Part shown: positions 41,679 through 51,217 of the stretch, piece by piece
Numbering within the stretch: the first letter of the stretch is position 1
How the letters are laid out: each line of letters opens with the position of its first letter
Origin: Rhizobium sp. CF080
GTDB taxonomy: Bacteria; Pseudomonadota; Alphaproteobacteria; Rhizobiales; Rhizobiaceae
DNA length: 64,000 bases
Direction of reading: 5' to 3'
NCBI RefSeq assembly: GCF_000282095.2
Contig: NZ_AKKC02000004.1
Span: forward strand, 496,001 to 560,000
Translations under genes and position numbers: made by a program
Notes under the pieces: generated by a model
What the model saw: only the letters and a program-made list of their open reading frames with translations
Told to the model about the DNA's origin: nothing
Database searches by the model: none

Positions 41679-42658
41679 GCGATGGTGTCGAATTATCGGA
41701 TGTCTTGTCGGACGAGATGGCAGCGCTCATGGAGCGGGTTCTCGCCGAACTGGGGCCGTTACCGGATCCGACGACGCTGCCGCCTCCGCAAGGTCGAGCG
41801 CAATCGCTTGCCGCTAATATCCGCTGCAACGTCAACCTGCCGCCGATGGAGAGCGTCACTGAGTTGCTGGTTGCAGAGGATCCGGGCCTTGGTTCAGCAC
41901 GCTGTCGCCTGAAAGTGCTGGTGCCTCCTGGTGCGACAGCTGGTGCCATTCTCTTTGTCCATGGCGGCGGTTTTGCCTTCTGTTCGCCGGAAACCCACGA
42001 GCGCTGCGCACGGGTTCTAGCGATCGAAAGCGGCCTGCCGGTCGTCATGCCTGATTATCGTCTGGCCCCGGAAAATGCCTATCCAGCGGGCCTGGAGGAC
42101 GTTGTTGCCGCTCTGCGCAACCTCTTTGAGGTGACGGCTGGTGTCGGCGTTCGCCGCGGCCCCTTGTTGATTTCGGGCGACTCCGCAGGCGCGAATATTG
42201 CTCTTGCAGCGATGCTGCACGAACAGGCCGAAGGCCGCACATTGCCGGATGCGGCGCTGCTTTTCTACGGCTGTTACGCGCGAAGCTTCACGTCGCCGTC
42301 CTATGTCCGCTTCTCCGAAGGCCCAGGACTGACGCTGGGAAAGATGCAGCGCTACTGGTCGTTCTATGCCGGTGGGCGCGTGGTCGAGGAGGACCCGCTT
42401 GCCTGCCCTCTCGTGGCGTCCGATGCGGCTCTGGCCGCGCTGCCGCCGCTTTATCTGATGGCGGCGGCCGTGGATCCGCTGCTTTCCGACACCCTGAGCC
42501 TGAGCCAGCGCCTCAGGTCTCTTGGCCGTGATGACGAACTGCACATCGTGCCGGGCGTCATCCACGGTTTCCTGCAGAACACCAACGAACTTTCGGCCGC
42601 AAGGGAGGCTCTGGCGGCCGCGGGCAATGCAGCAAGGCGACTGACACGACGTCCATGA
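41675..42658 (+). CDS. Alpha/beta hydrolase, hormone-sensitive-lipase family esterase
   Basis: A 327-residue esterase with the oxyanion-hole HGGG at 96-99, nucleophile Ser170 in GDSAG, and the Asp and His in VDPLLSD and VIHGFL. No signal peptide, so it works in the cytoplasm. The GTG start is coupled to the GntR stop. Sitting between the regulator and a sugar importer, it may remove an acyl group from the imported glycoside; this is inference. Confidence 0.87.
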   Translation: MSDGVELSDVLSDEMAALMERVLAELGPLPDPTTLPPPQGRAQSLAANIRCNVNLPPMESVTELLVAEDPGLGSARCRLKVLVPPGATAGAILFVHGGGFAFCSPETHERCARVLAIESGLPVVMPDYRLAPENAYPAGLEDVVAALRNLFEVTAGVGVRRGPLLISGDSAGANIALAAMLHEQAEGRTLPDAALLFYGCYARSFTSPSYVRFSEGPGLTLGKMQRYWSFYAGGRVVEEDPLACPLVASDAALAALPPLYLMAAAVDPLLSDTLSLSQRLRSLGRDDELHIVPGVIHGFLQNTNELSAAREALAAAGNAARRLTRRP

Positions 42659-42683
42659 CGTAAACGATCAAGAGGAGGAGACT

Positions 42684-43883
42684 ATGAAATTTCTGAAGAC
42701 ACTGGCGCTCGGCGCCGCTCTTGCGGCGTCGGCCGCTTTCAGCCAGGCAAAGGCGGAAACCGTCCGTTTCTGGTACCATTTCGACAATCCGGCGAACCCG
42801 ATGTCGGACCTGGTCAAGAAATTCGAGGCAGCCAATCCCGGCATCAAGGTCGAAGCCGAGAACGTGCCGTGGAACAGCTACTACGACAATCTCTACACCG
42901 CGCTGGTCGGCGGCAATGCGCCCGACGCGGCGATGGTGAAGCTTTTCGCCCAGCCGCGGCTTGCCGAAATGGGCGCGCTGGAGCCGATCGGCAGGCAGAT
43001 CGACAGCTGGAAGGGCAAGGCCGACCTCCTGGACAATCTGCTCGAGTTGAACAAGGGGCCTGATGGCAAGCAGTACTATCTGCCGATCCAGTACGTCGTC
43101 CTTTATCTCTACTACCGTACCGATCTCTTCCAGGCAGCCGGCCTGCAGCCGCCGAAGACCTGCGAGGAGTTCCGCAACGCCGCCGTCAAGCTCACCAATG
43201 CGCCGCAGACCTATGGTTTCGGCCTGCGCGGCGGCAAGGGCGGCTGGGACCAGTGGGGTGCCTTCGTACTGTCGCAGGGCGCCGAACTGAAGCCCGGTGG
43301 CCTGACCAAGCCGGAGGCGATTGCCGCCAATCAGTGGCTGGTCGATCTCTTCCAGAAGGACAAGGTCATTCCGCCATCTGCGCCGAATGACGGTTTCCAG
43401 GAAATCGTCGCTGCCTTCAAGTCCGGCAAGACGGCGATGACCATCCACCATATCGGTTCGTCCAAGGATCTCGTCGCCGCGCTCGGCGACAAGGTCTCCG
43501 CCGTGCCGGTTCCGAAATGCGGCAGCGGCCAGTGGACTTCCTACGGCGACGAGTCTCTCGCGATCTTCTCTTCGTCCTCGGTGAAGGATGCGGCCTGGAA
43601 GTGGATTTCCTTCCTGGCCGAAGGCCAGAACAACGTCGCCTTCAACAGCGCGACTGGTCAGCTGACGGTCACGAAGAGCGGTTCCGCCGACTGGAAGCTC
43701 CATGAGCGCCGTTTCGTGGAGGCGACCGTCCAGTCCCTGCCGTTCGCCAAGGTGCTGCCGCAGACCTCGGCGGTCTCGGAATTCGTCAACACGGCCTGGC
43801 AGACGAACATGCAGCAGGCGCTGACTGGCCAGATTACGCCGAAGAAAATGATGGAACAGCTGCAGACGCTGTTCGCTCAGTAA
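42684..43883 (+). CDS. ABC transporter sugar-binding protein (family 1)
   Basis: A 399-residue periplasmic protein, signal peptide 1-24 ending QAKAE; mature sequence TVRFWYHFDNPANPMSDLV and GGNAPDAAMVKLFAQPRL. AGAGGAGGAG precedes the ATG. The first gene of the importer, with a strong hairpin behind it that separates it from the permeases. Confidence 0.9.
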   Translation: MKFLKTLALGAALAASAAFSQAKAETVRFWYHFDNPANPMSDLVKKFEAANPGIKVEAENVPWNSYYDNLYTALVGGNAPDAAMVKLFAQPRLAEMGALEPIGRQIDSWKGKADLLDNLLELNKGPDGKQYYLPIQYVVLYLYYRTDLFQAAGLQPPKTCEEFRNAAVKLTNAPQTYGFGLRGGKGGWDQWGAFVLSQGAELKPGGLTKPEAIAANQWLVDLFQKDKVIPPSAPNDGFQEIVAAFKSGKTAMTIHHIGSSKDLVAALGDKVSAVPVPKCGSGQWTSYGDESLAIFSSSSVKDAAWKWISFLAEGQNNVAFNSATGQLTVTKSGSADWKLHERRFVEATVQSLPFAKVLPQTSAVSEFVNTAWQTNMQQALTGQITPKKMMEQLQTLFAQ

Positions 43884-43892
43884 GGTCGCTCC

Positions 43893-43917
43893 GGTCCCGG
43901 CACAATGTGTCGGGACC
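43893..43917 (+). terminator. Intercistronic hairpin after the binding-protein gene
   Basis: GGTCCCGGCACA, one A, TGTGTCGGGACC: a 12-base-pair stem with one G-T pair. Placed between a binding-protein gene and its permeases, it probably protects the upstream mRNA or partly ends transcription, giving more binding protein than permease. Confidence 0.6.
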
Positions 43918-43951
43918 TCCTTCTCCGCCTTGATCCGCAGGCAGGATAAGC

Positions 43952-44875
43952 ATGTCCCTATCGATCTCTTCTCCCGTGCAACGCAGTGCCACATCGATCT
44001 GGCGTTCCGAGCGGCTGCTGCCCTACCTGCTGCTTGCTCCCGCCGTCGTGGTCACCGTCGTCATCGTCTTCATGCCGATGGTGCAGGCGGTCTTCACGAG
44101 CTTCTACGATCTCATCCTGTTCCGGCCGAACGCCAGCAAGTTTGTCGGTTTCGGAAACTACGTGAAGCTGTTCAACGATCCGGTTTTCTGGACGGCGCTC
44201 TGGAATACGATCATCTGGATCGGCCTGACCGTGCCGCTGCAGATGGGGCTGGGGCTCGTGGCAGCCATGCTTCTCAACCGTGAATTTCCCTGGCGCGGTC
44301 TTGCGCGTGCCCTCATCATCATTCCCTGGGCATTGCCGAGCGTTGTGATCGCACTGATGTGGCGCTGGATCTATGATCCGAATACGGGCGTACTCAACGA
44401 CATCCTCATCTACCTTTCGATCGTCCAGTCGGCGGTGCCGTGGCTCGCCGATCCGAATGTCGCGATCTACGCGATCATCGCGACGCTGACCTGGCAGGGT
44501 TTTCCCTTCTTCGCGGTGATGATCCTTGCCGGCCTGCAGGGCATTCCACGCAGCCAGTATGAGGCAGCCTCGATCGATGGAGCATCGACCTGGCGGCAGT
44601 TCGTGCATATCACGCTGCCGGGTATCGCGCCGGTGCTGGCAACGGCCGGGCTGCTCCGGGTGATCTGGGTCGCCAACTCCATGGACGTCATCTTCGTCAT
44701 GACCGGCGGCGGTCCGGGCTATGCGACGCATACGCTGCCGCTCTATGCCTTCGTCAAGGCGCGCCAGAATCTCGATTTCGGATACGGCACGTCGATCGCC
44801 GTCACCTTCACCATTCTTCTGGGTGCTTTCGTGGCTCTCTACCTCGCCCGCACCATGCGCGAGGTGGAACGATGA
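43952..44875 (+). CDS. Sugar ABC transporter permease (MalF/UgpA type)
   Basis: A 307-residue permease, span 1 at LLPYLLLAPAVVVTVVIVF, EAA loop QYEAASIDGASTWRQFVHITLPGIAP. AGGATAAG precedes the ATG. Overlaps the next permease by four bases (ATGA). Confidence 0.9.
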   Translation: MSLSISSPVQRSATSIWRSERLLPYLLLAPAVVVTVVIVFMPMVQAVFTSFYDLILFRPNASKFVGFGNYVKLFNDPVFWTALWNTIIWIGLTVPLQMGLGLVAAMLLNREFPWRGLARALIIIPWALPSVVIALMWRWIYDPNTGVLNDILIYLSIVQSAVPWLADPNVAIYAIIATLTWQGFPFFAVMILAGLQGIPRSQYEAASIDGASTWRQFVHITLPGIAPVLATAGLLRVIWVANSMDVIFVMTGGGPGYATHTLPLYAFVKARQNLDFGYGTSIAVTFTILLGAFVALYLARTMREVER

Positions 44876-45705
44876 GACAGCAGAGCACGCTTCGCCGGAT
44901 CCTCACCACGGACCTGCCCGTCCTCGCGATCGTCCTCTTCGCCATGGCGCCGTTCGCCTGGATGATCCTGACGTCGCTGACGCCGACCGCCGCGCTTTCT
45001 GCCACCGGGGTATCGCTGTCGCCCCGGGGCTGGAGCCTCGACAACTATGTGCGGCTCGTCGAGCAGACGTCCTTCCTCAAGAACATGCTCGACAGCCTGA
45101 TCATCGCGTGCGGCACGGTGGTCGTCGGCCTGATCGTGTCGGTTACAGCCGCTTACGCCTTCTCGCGGTTCCGCTTTCCGGGCCGCAAGCTGCTGATGCT
45201 GCAGTTCCTGCTGATCAACATGTTCCCGATCGTGCTTCTCATCCTGCCGCTCTTTGTGTTGATGCGCCGCTTCAACATCCTCGACACCCATTTCGGCTTG
45301 ATCCTTGCCAACGCGACGGTGGCGATCCCGTTCGCGGTGTGGATGCTGACCAGCTATATCGGTGCCATCCCGAAGAGCCTCGACGAAGCAGCCATGACGG
45401 ACGGATGCTCGCGGCTGACGGCGCTGCGCAAGATAGTCCTGCCGCTGACCATGCCTGGCATCATCTCCACCGGCATCTACATCTTCATCACCGCCTGGAA
45501 CGAATATCTCTACGCGCTGACGCTCGGCGGGCGAAACGTGCGGCCGGTCACGGTCGCGATCCAGACGCTGATCGGCGAATACCAGATCGAATGGGGCCTG
45601 CTGGCAGCCGGCGCCGTGGTCGGCGCCATGCCTGCGACCATCCTTTTCCTTCTCGTTCAGCGCCGTCTCATCGGCGGCCTGACCCAGGGCGCGGTGAAAG
45701 GGTGA
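44872..45705 (+). CDS. Sugar ABC transporter permease (MalG type)
   Basis: A 277-residue permease, span 1 at LPVLAIVLFAMAPFAWMIL, EAA loop EAAMTDGCSRLTALRKIVLPLTMP, C terminus LIGGLTQGAVKG as in other MalG-type proteins. Translation is coupled to the previous permease. Confidence 0.9.
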   Translation: MRQQSTLRRILTTDLPVLAIVLFAMAPFAWMILTSLTPTAALSATGVSLSPRGWSLDNYVRLVEQTSFLKNMLDSLIIACGTVVVGLIVSVTAAYAFSRFRFPGRKLLMLQFLLINMFPIVLLILPLFVLMRRFNILDTHFGLILANATVAIPFAVWMLTSYIGAIPKSLDEAAMTDGCSRLTALRKIVLPLTMPGIISTGIYIFITAWNEYLYALTLGGRNVRPVTVAIQTLIGEYQIEWGLLAAGAVVGAMPATILFLLVQRRLIGGLTQGAVKG

Positions 45706-45782
45706 AGGTAACCAATGACGAACGCCCTGAGCCGAAGCAAAGGGTCGGGATGACGGACCGGAATGTAAAAAAGGAAATGACA

Positions 45783-46664
45783 ATGAACCCCATCGGGTTG
45801 ATTTCCATGCAATATGCGAGGCCTTTTACGGCCGAGCATTTCCCGCTGTTTGAGAAGATGCGTGAGCACGGTTTTGATTTCGTGGAGCTTCTGGTTCCCG
45901 AAATCGGCGAACTCGACATCAGGGAAACGAAAAAGGCGCTCGATGATGCCGGCCTCGGCGTGGTGCTCGCCGCCCGCGTCAACCTGCAGCGCAATCTCGC
46001 ATCGGCAGATGCCGAGGCTCATCGCGCCGGTATCGAATACCTGAAATACACGGTCGATTGCGCGGCCGGTCTGGGTGCGACGATCGTCGGCGGTCCGCTG
46101 ACCGGAAATCCGCTGGTTTTCGCCGGCCGCCCGCCGCAGCCGGTGGAAGAGACCGAGCGTGTGGCCCGCAAGGATCGCTGCGTCAGGGGCTTGAAGGAAG
46201 CTGGCGACTATGCGGGCAAGGCAGGCGTACTGCTGGCCGTCGAACCGCTGAACCGCTTCGAAAGCGATGTGCTTTGCACCACCCAGCAGGCGATGGAACT
46301 GCTGGACGCGGTCGATAACCCGGCTGTCAAGCTGATGCTCGATACGTTCCACATGCACATGGAAGAAAGCTCCATCGCCGAGGCGATCCTGCTTGCCGGT
46401 GACCGTCTCGTGCATTTCCAGGCCAACGAGAACCACCGCGGCTTCCCGGGAACGGGAATGACCAACTGGGTCGAAGTCTGCCGCGCACTTCACGAGGTCG
46501 GCTACAAGGGGCCGGTATCGCTCGAGCCGTTCCGGCGCAACGACGACCGTTTTGGCGTGCCATTCGCCCAGTGGCGTCCGCCGCACGAGGACGAAAGTAA
46601 TCGCCTCGCAGCCGCCAGCGCATTCATGAAATCCCACCTCCTGCTTACGGAATATCGTCGATGA
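45783..46664 (+). CDS. Xylose-isomerase-like TIM-barrel protein (sugar isomerase/epimerase)
   Basis: A 293-residue protein. MNPIGLIS is preferred because AAAGGAA precedes it at six bases; an ATG two codons earlier is possible. Metal-site residues of the AP-endonuclease-2/xylose-isomerase-like family are present: Glu in AVEPLNRFE, Asp in LMLDTFHMHMEES, His in VHFQANENHRG, and Glu in VSLEPFRRN. Such proteins isomerise or epimerise keto sugars. It overlaps the dehydrogenase gene by four bases, and the two probably act in sequence on the imported sugar. Confidence 0.87.
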   Translation: MNPIGLISMQYARPFTAEHFPLFEKMREHGFDFVELLVPEIGELDIRETKKALDDAGLGVVLAARVNLQRNLASADAEAHRAGIEYLKYTVDCAAGLGATIVGGPLTGNPLVFAGRPPQPVEETERVARKDRCVRGLKEAGDYAGKAGVLLAVEPLNRFESDVLCTTQQAMELLDAVDNPAVKLMLDTFHMHMEESSIAEAILLAGDRLVHFQANENHRGFPGTGMTNWVEVCRALHEVGYKGPVSLEPFRRNDDRFGVPFAQWRPPHEDESNRLAAASAFMKSHLLLTEYRR

Positions 46665-47656
46665 CTTTGAAAATCGGTTGGATCGGTTGCGGTATTCACG
46701 CAACCCAGATGCTGCTCCCGCAGCTCGTGCGCCATGATGTTGAGCTCGTGGTTATGTGCGATATCGACGGCAAACGCCTGAAGGACGCCGGCCGGCAATT
46801 CGGCGTCACCAATCTGACGACGGATGCGCAGACTCTGCTATCGACCTCCGGGATCGATGCGGTTGGAATGGCCGTCGGGCCGGATCAGCACCTCGCCTTC
46901 GGCAAGGCGGCGCTCGAACGGGGCCTGCCGGTCTTTATGGAAAAGCCGCCGTCCGGTTCTGCCGCGGGTGCGCGGGAGCTGCTGGCCGCTTCGGAGAAGG
47001 CGAAGAAGCCGCTGCTCGTCGGGTTCATGAAGCGATATTCGATCGGCAATCGCATGGCGGCGAATATCGTGAAATCCGGACGCTTCGGAGACGTGCTGGG
47101 CCTGACCGGCTACTACATGACGGCCCCGGGCTATTTCGTCGGCAATGTCGACTACACCGGGTTCTTCCTGCACCATTGCGTCCACTACATGGACCTCGTG
47201 TCCTTCCTGGTTTCACCGGTTCGTTCGATCTCCACCCGCAAGGTCGAAAAGACGCCGGGGCGCCTGCTTTTCCATGTGGCTTTCGAATTCGAATGCGGTG
47301 CCATCGGCAATATCGCCATGGGGACGGTTCAGTCGCGGGGTACGCCGGTCGAGCGGATCGAGCTGATGGGCGATCATCAGCGCATCGAGGTGGATGACGT
47401 GATCGAGATCCGCTGGCATCGCAACCCGCCCTTCAAGATCGGCGACCTCGGCGCGACGCTGAAGGAGGATTGCGACACGCTGACCTGGAAGCCGAATTTC
47501 ACGGCCGCCGCCAACGAGGACCCGAAAGGATATCACGCCTTGCTGGCCGACGTCGTCCCGGCCCTGGGAGGAGCTTCGACGTCCGCTCCGACGATCGCCG
47601 AAGGCGTCATCGCCATGGAACGACTGGAAACGATGCGGCGTGAACTGGCACTTTGA
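46661..47656 (+). CDS. Gfo/Idh/MocA-family oxidoreductase
   Basis: A 331-residue NAD(P)-dependent sugar or inositol-type dehydrogenase. The cofactor motif is IGWIGCGIHATQMLLP; the catalytic EKP is in FMEKPPSG (about 88-95). The H-C-V-H-Y-M-D segment matches the second active-site block. It is the last gene of the importer operon. Oxidation at C1 to C3 of the sugar followed by isomerisation is a common scheme for this pair. Confidence 0.9.
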   Translation: MTLKIGWIGCGIHATQMLLPQLVRHDVELVVMCDIDGKRLKDAGRQFGVTNLTTDAQTLLSTSGIDAVGMAVGPDQHLAFGKAALERGLPVFMEKPPSGSAAGARELLAASEKAKKPLLVGFMKRYSIGNRMAANIVKSGRFGDVLGLTGYYMTAPGYFVGNVDYTGFFLHHCVHYMDLVSFLVSPVRSISTRKVEKTPGRLLFHVAFEFECGAIGNIAMGTVQSRGTPVERIELMGDHQRIEVDDVIEIRWHRNPPFKIGDLGATLKEDCDTLTWKPNFTAAANEDPKGYHALLADVVPALGGASTSAPTIAEGVIAMERLETMRRELAL

Positions 47657-47724
47657 CCTGACTTGGGCTCGCTCGCCCGGGTTCGACAGTGCGGTGCCTC
47701 ATGGCGCCGCCTGTAAGAAACGTC

Positions 47725-49632
47725 TCAAGCAGCCCGGTCCGATCTCGCGCGGGATTGTACCCGCTTGTCGATGCGGAACAGATTGACGATCTCGGCCAGT
47801 GCCTCCATTTCCCGGCTTGTCCTCTCGGTGGAGGCTGAAAGATCACCAACAAGCCGGTTGTTATGGGCATTGAGTTCGTCGAGAGCTTTCATGGCGCTCG
47901 ACAGTTGCCGAAGGTTGGTGCTTTGATTGTTGCTCTCGGTCGTGATCCCGCTGGAAAGCGAAGAGACAAATGCGATGGACGACACGATCTGGGAAAATTG
48001 CTCGCTCGCCTGGCGAACCAGTTCGGCACCTGCCTTCACCTCGGCCTGGCTTTTCTGAATGAGTGCTTTTACTTCGTTGGAAGCATTGGCCGTCGACTGG
48101 GCGAGAGAGCGCACTTCGGTTGCGACGACCGCGAATCCTTTGCCACTTTCGCCTGCACGCGCCGCTTCGACCCCTGCATTGAGCGCCAGCAGATTTGTTT
48201 GAAATGCGATATCCTCGATGACGCCGATGATCTCGGAAATCTTGCCGGAGGAGACCGTGATCTGCGCCATGGCGCTTTCGGCGCCGCTCATGACCTGGCT
48301 GCCGTTCTCGGCCATGTGGCTGGTGTCCGAAATCACGCTGGTGGCCTCACCCGCCCGCTTGGAGTTCTGGCCGACAGTTTCGGCAACGGCGTTTGTTGTC
48401 ACAGTCGTGTCCTGAAGCATCGACGACTGACGCGTAGATCGGGCATTCAATTCAGTCGTCCCGCGCAGAATTTCGTCGCTGGATGAGGAAACGGAGGCGC
48501 AAGCATCAGCCAGCCGCGACACGACGTCTGAGAGGCGGCTCGTCACTGCGTTCGCATTGTTCTGCAACTCGGCAAATGCGCCTTTGTGGATGCCTTCAAA
48601 CCGGATCGTCAGATCGGCATTGGCAAGTGCATCCAGAACGCGGCTGGTTTCATTGAGCCCGCCTTCGAAGCTCGATATCAGTGTATTGAGGCTCTGAGCA
48701 AGCTCGTGATGTTCGGGACGGTCGAACGGTCCGCTGACGCGGCCGGAGAAATCGCCCTCGGCGGCCTTGTGGACAACGCCACGCACCTGGCTCTGCAGCA
48801 GCCGGGCCTCCGCGGAGACATCGGCGAGATTGGCCGTCTGGGCTCGAGCTTCCTGCTCCAATGTATCACGCATGCGCGCATTTTCACGGAACACGGCCAG
48901 GGCATCGATCATGGCGCGAATTTCCTTGGCACCTCGACGCTTGGGCACGACGACCTCGATATTGCCGCCAGCAAGCAGCTTCATCGACGCGGTGATCCGC
49001 AGGATCGGACCGGCAATCCGCTGGGCGACAAACAGCAGAAGGATGACGCCCAGTACCGCGAGAGCGGCGGCGGTCGTCAGTTCTTTGCGGATCTCGGTCT
49101 CGAGCGCATCCCCGGCGGAAGCAACGCTATCAGATGCCGTCTTGTCCACGAGCGTGTTGATGTCGAGGATCTTCGTCAGGATGGCCGCCCGTGAGCGCGT
49201 AAGCTGTTCGGCGGTCGGAATTGCTTTTGCCGGATCGAGTCCAAGCATGATGCGCACATTACGGCGCCACGCAGCATGCAGATCAGTAAGTTTCATGACA
49301 TCCGCCGATACGGCAGGCGACAGCGAGTTACGGCTAAACTCGGCAAGCGTAGCCTCAAGAGCGCCGTTGGTCGTGTCAAACCGTTTATTGACCTCATCGG
49401 CCGAAACAAACGTGGTCATCGCCAGGAGATTTGCGACGACGACCGACACATTCTCGAATTGTGCCCCGGTCCTCGCAGCCAGCGTCTTGGCGGAAATAGC
49501 GTCTTGCACGACTCGCTCAACATGTGCCTGTCCGTCAATCGCCTGCGATCCAACGAGAGCGGCAGCACCCAGACCCGCGAGAATGGAGAGAATGAGAGGG
49601 AGAAGGATTTGGAAACGGACTGAAAGGGCCAT
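47725..49632 (-). CDS. Methyl-accepting chemotaxis protein
   Basis: A 635-residue receptor. Span 1 is at about 8-30; the periplasmic part is helical (about 31-185); span 2 is [16 protein letters not shown] (about 190-210), followed by HAMP and a second HAMP-like segment. The signalling tip reads [32 protein letters not shown] (in pieces). The C terminus is basic and lacks a CheR-binding pentapeptide. It starts ten bases after the stop of the di-haem peroxidase gene, so they are probably co-transcribed. Confidence 0.93.
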   Translation of the reverse strand: MALSVRFQILLPLILSILAGLGAAALVGSQAIDGQAHVERVVQDAISAKTLAARTGAQFENVSVVVANLLAMTTFVSADEVNKRFDTTNGALEATLAEFSRNSLSPAVSADVMKLTDLHAAWRRNVRIMLGLDPAKAIPTAEQLTRSRAAILTKILDINTLVDKTASDSVASAGDALETEIRKELTTAAALAVLGVILLLFVAQRIAGPILRITASMKLLAGGNIEVVVPKRRGAKEIRAMIDALAVFRENARMRDTLEQEARAQTANLADVSAEARLLQSQVRGVVHKAAEGDFSGRVSGPFDRPEHHELAQSLNTLISSFEGGLNETSRVLDALANADLTIRFEGIHKGAFAELQNNANAVTSRLSDVVSRLADACASVSSSSDEILRGTTELNARSTRQSSMLQDTTVTTNAVAETVGQNSKRAGEATSVISDTSHMAENGSQVMSGAESAMAQITVSSGKISEIIGVIEDIAFQTNLLALNAGVEAARAGESGKGFAVVATEVRSLAQSTANASNEVKALIQKSQAEVKAGAELVRQASEQFSQIVSSIAFVSSLSSGITTESNNQSTNLRQLSSAMKALDELNAHNNRLVGDLSASTERTSREMEALAEIVNLFRIDKRVQSRARSDRAA

Positions 49633-49642
49633 GGCGTGCTAC

Positions 49643-50632
49643 TCAGTTTGGTAATGTCGGCAGGAGCAAATCCTGCTGCTCAGGAGTCAGGGTCTTCAGG
49701 AAAGCGATCAAATCTTCCCGTTCGCGATCGGTGATGAAAAATGGAGAAATATCATCCGAGCGTGACGGGCTTTCGACGCCGCCGCTCTCATAGTGAGCAA
49801 TCACGTCCTCCATGGTCGTCAGACTGCCGTTATGCATGTAAGGGCCCCGATAGAGAGTGTTGCGCAGGCTGGGCGTCTTGAAAGCATACAAGGCTTTGGG
49901 ATTGTTCGGTTCCAGTTTGGCGCGCCCTATGTCGTTTGTGGGCAGCCCCGTATTGTGAAACTTGTTGTCGGTGAAATTCCAACCGGTGTGGCAAACGGAG
50001 CAATTGGCTTTGCCGGTAAACAGTTCAAAACCCCGCTTGGCGCTGTCTGACACCGCGGTTTCGTCGCCGTCCACCCAGCGGTCGAACGGCGACCACGCGG
50101 AAACAACGGTGCGTTCATACGTTGCGATCGCCGTCAACATCGTCTCGCTGGTGGCGCCCTTGTCCGGGAATATTTGTTTGAACCAACTGTTGTAGTCGGG
50201 AATATTTCTCAAATCGGCGACAATCTGATCAAGCTTGCCGTTCATCTCCGCCGCCGCCGTGATTGGTCCTGCGGCTTGAGCCTCCAGCGTCGGGGCACGG
50301 CCATCCCAGAACAAAGGGGTTGTCCAGGCCAAGTTCAGAATGGTCGGCGACTGGCGGGCCAGAGGTGTGTTGGCTGCACCAACCGGCGTCTTGACCGGCA
50401 CTTCGAACCCAAAGGACGGATTGTGACAGCTGGCGCAGTTCATGTTTTTTGCGCCCGACAGCCGCGGATCGAAAAACAACATCTTTCCCAGGGTCGCCAA
50501 CTGCAACGAATATGGTGCGACCTTGTCAAACGGAATTGCGAGAGGCCGCTTGAAATCAGCGAGATTACCAGCGGCCGCGCCTTGCAGAGACACGACCGAG
50601 AACAGGGTTATGCAGAGAACCGAACGGCGCAT
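49643..50632 (-). CDS. Di-haem cytochrome c peroxidase (MauG/CcpA family)
   Basis: A 329-residue periplasmic protein with a signal peptide (1-21). Two haem-binding motifs, CASCH (66-70) and CSVCH (211-215), are separated as in bacterial cytochrome c peroxidases; LFFDPRLSG before the first haem and RGPYMHNGSLTTMEDVI near the C terminus (distal Met of the electron-accepting haem) are family marks. It reduces hydrogen peroxide with electrons from a c-type cytochrome, or modifies a partner in MauG fashion. The linked chemoreceptor suggests a role in redox or peroxide behaviour. Confidence 0.92.
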   Translation of the reverse strand: MRRSVLCITLFSVVSLQGAAAGNLADFKRPLAIPFDKVAPYSLQLATLGKMLFFDPRLSGAKNMNCASCHNPSFGFEVPVKTPVGAANTPLARQSPTILNLAWTTPLFWDGRAPTLEAQAAGPITAAAEMNGKLDQIVADLRNIPDYNSWFKQIFPDKGATSETMLTAIATYERTVVSAWSPFDRWVDGDETAVSDSAKRGFELFTGKANCSVCHTGWNFTDNKFHNTGLPTNDIGRAKLEPNNPKALYAFKTPSLRNTLYRGPYMHNGSLTTMEDVIAHYESGGVESPSRSDDISPFFITDREREDLIAFLKTLTPEQQDLLLPTLPN

Positions 50633-51217
50633 GATTGATTATCCAGAAAATGAATTTAGCGCTCGAAGACCGGATTGGCTTGGGCTGGAGCCATCTGGTT
50701 GTCGTCTGAGATGAAAGTAACCAGAAAGGGTAAATTTCTGCATAACGGATTTCTAACTCAACTTTTTATTGAAAAATTGACAAATGAAAAAAAGCGGACC
50801 GGGCCGGAATTCACCTCGGGATGATCGCCTTATCCAATTGAACAGAATTGATATATTTCAATTCGATTGCATCGCCCGCGCCCAATTTTAGTGGACCTTG
50901 CCTTCACCTTCCGGATGGCGATGCGATTGTGGATATACAACCGATGTGCTGGGACGACATTGGTGCCGTGCAGTGCTCTACCACTAGCTTCGGCCCTGCT
51001 CCCACGCCTATCGCAACCGGCATTTCGGCCGGCGCCCTTTCCAAGACCCAATAGAGGAGATGCTCAGTTCGCCGGATTCTTGAAAATGGAATCTACTGCG
51101 TGAGCGGCACGTGATCATGGCGTTCTTGCAATCTCCGACAGTTCAGGTAATTTTTCAAAAAAAGCATCTTAGACGCGTTTTTATGTTATTTTCACATAAT
51201 CAGCTTGGGGTACGGGA
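50633..51217. other. 585-base intergenic region
   Basis: No convincing gene. Short overlapping frames at about 50830-51103 on both strands have no ribosome site and random-looking composition. Two AT-rich stretches (50725-50800 and 51140-51205) should hold the promoters of the divergent peroxidase and monooxygenase units. Confidence 0.5.
51181..51199. promoter_or_regulatory. Palindrome before the monooxygenase operon
   Basis: TTATGT, seven bases, ACATAA, 19 bases before the ATG at 51218. It is in the right place for an operator or the -10 region; the LysR-type regulator gene at the far end of the operon (59997) is a candidate binder, though the half-sites are not an obvious T-N11-A. Confidence 0.32.

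Noticed and set aside
50830..51103. Overlapping short frames on both strands before the monooxygenase gene
   Set aside because: No ribosome sites, no family features, and random-looking sequence rich in Pro, Arg and Ala.
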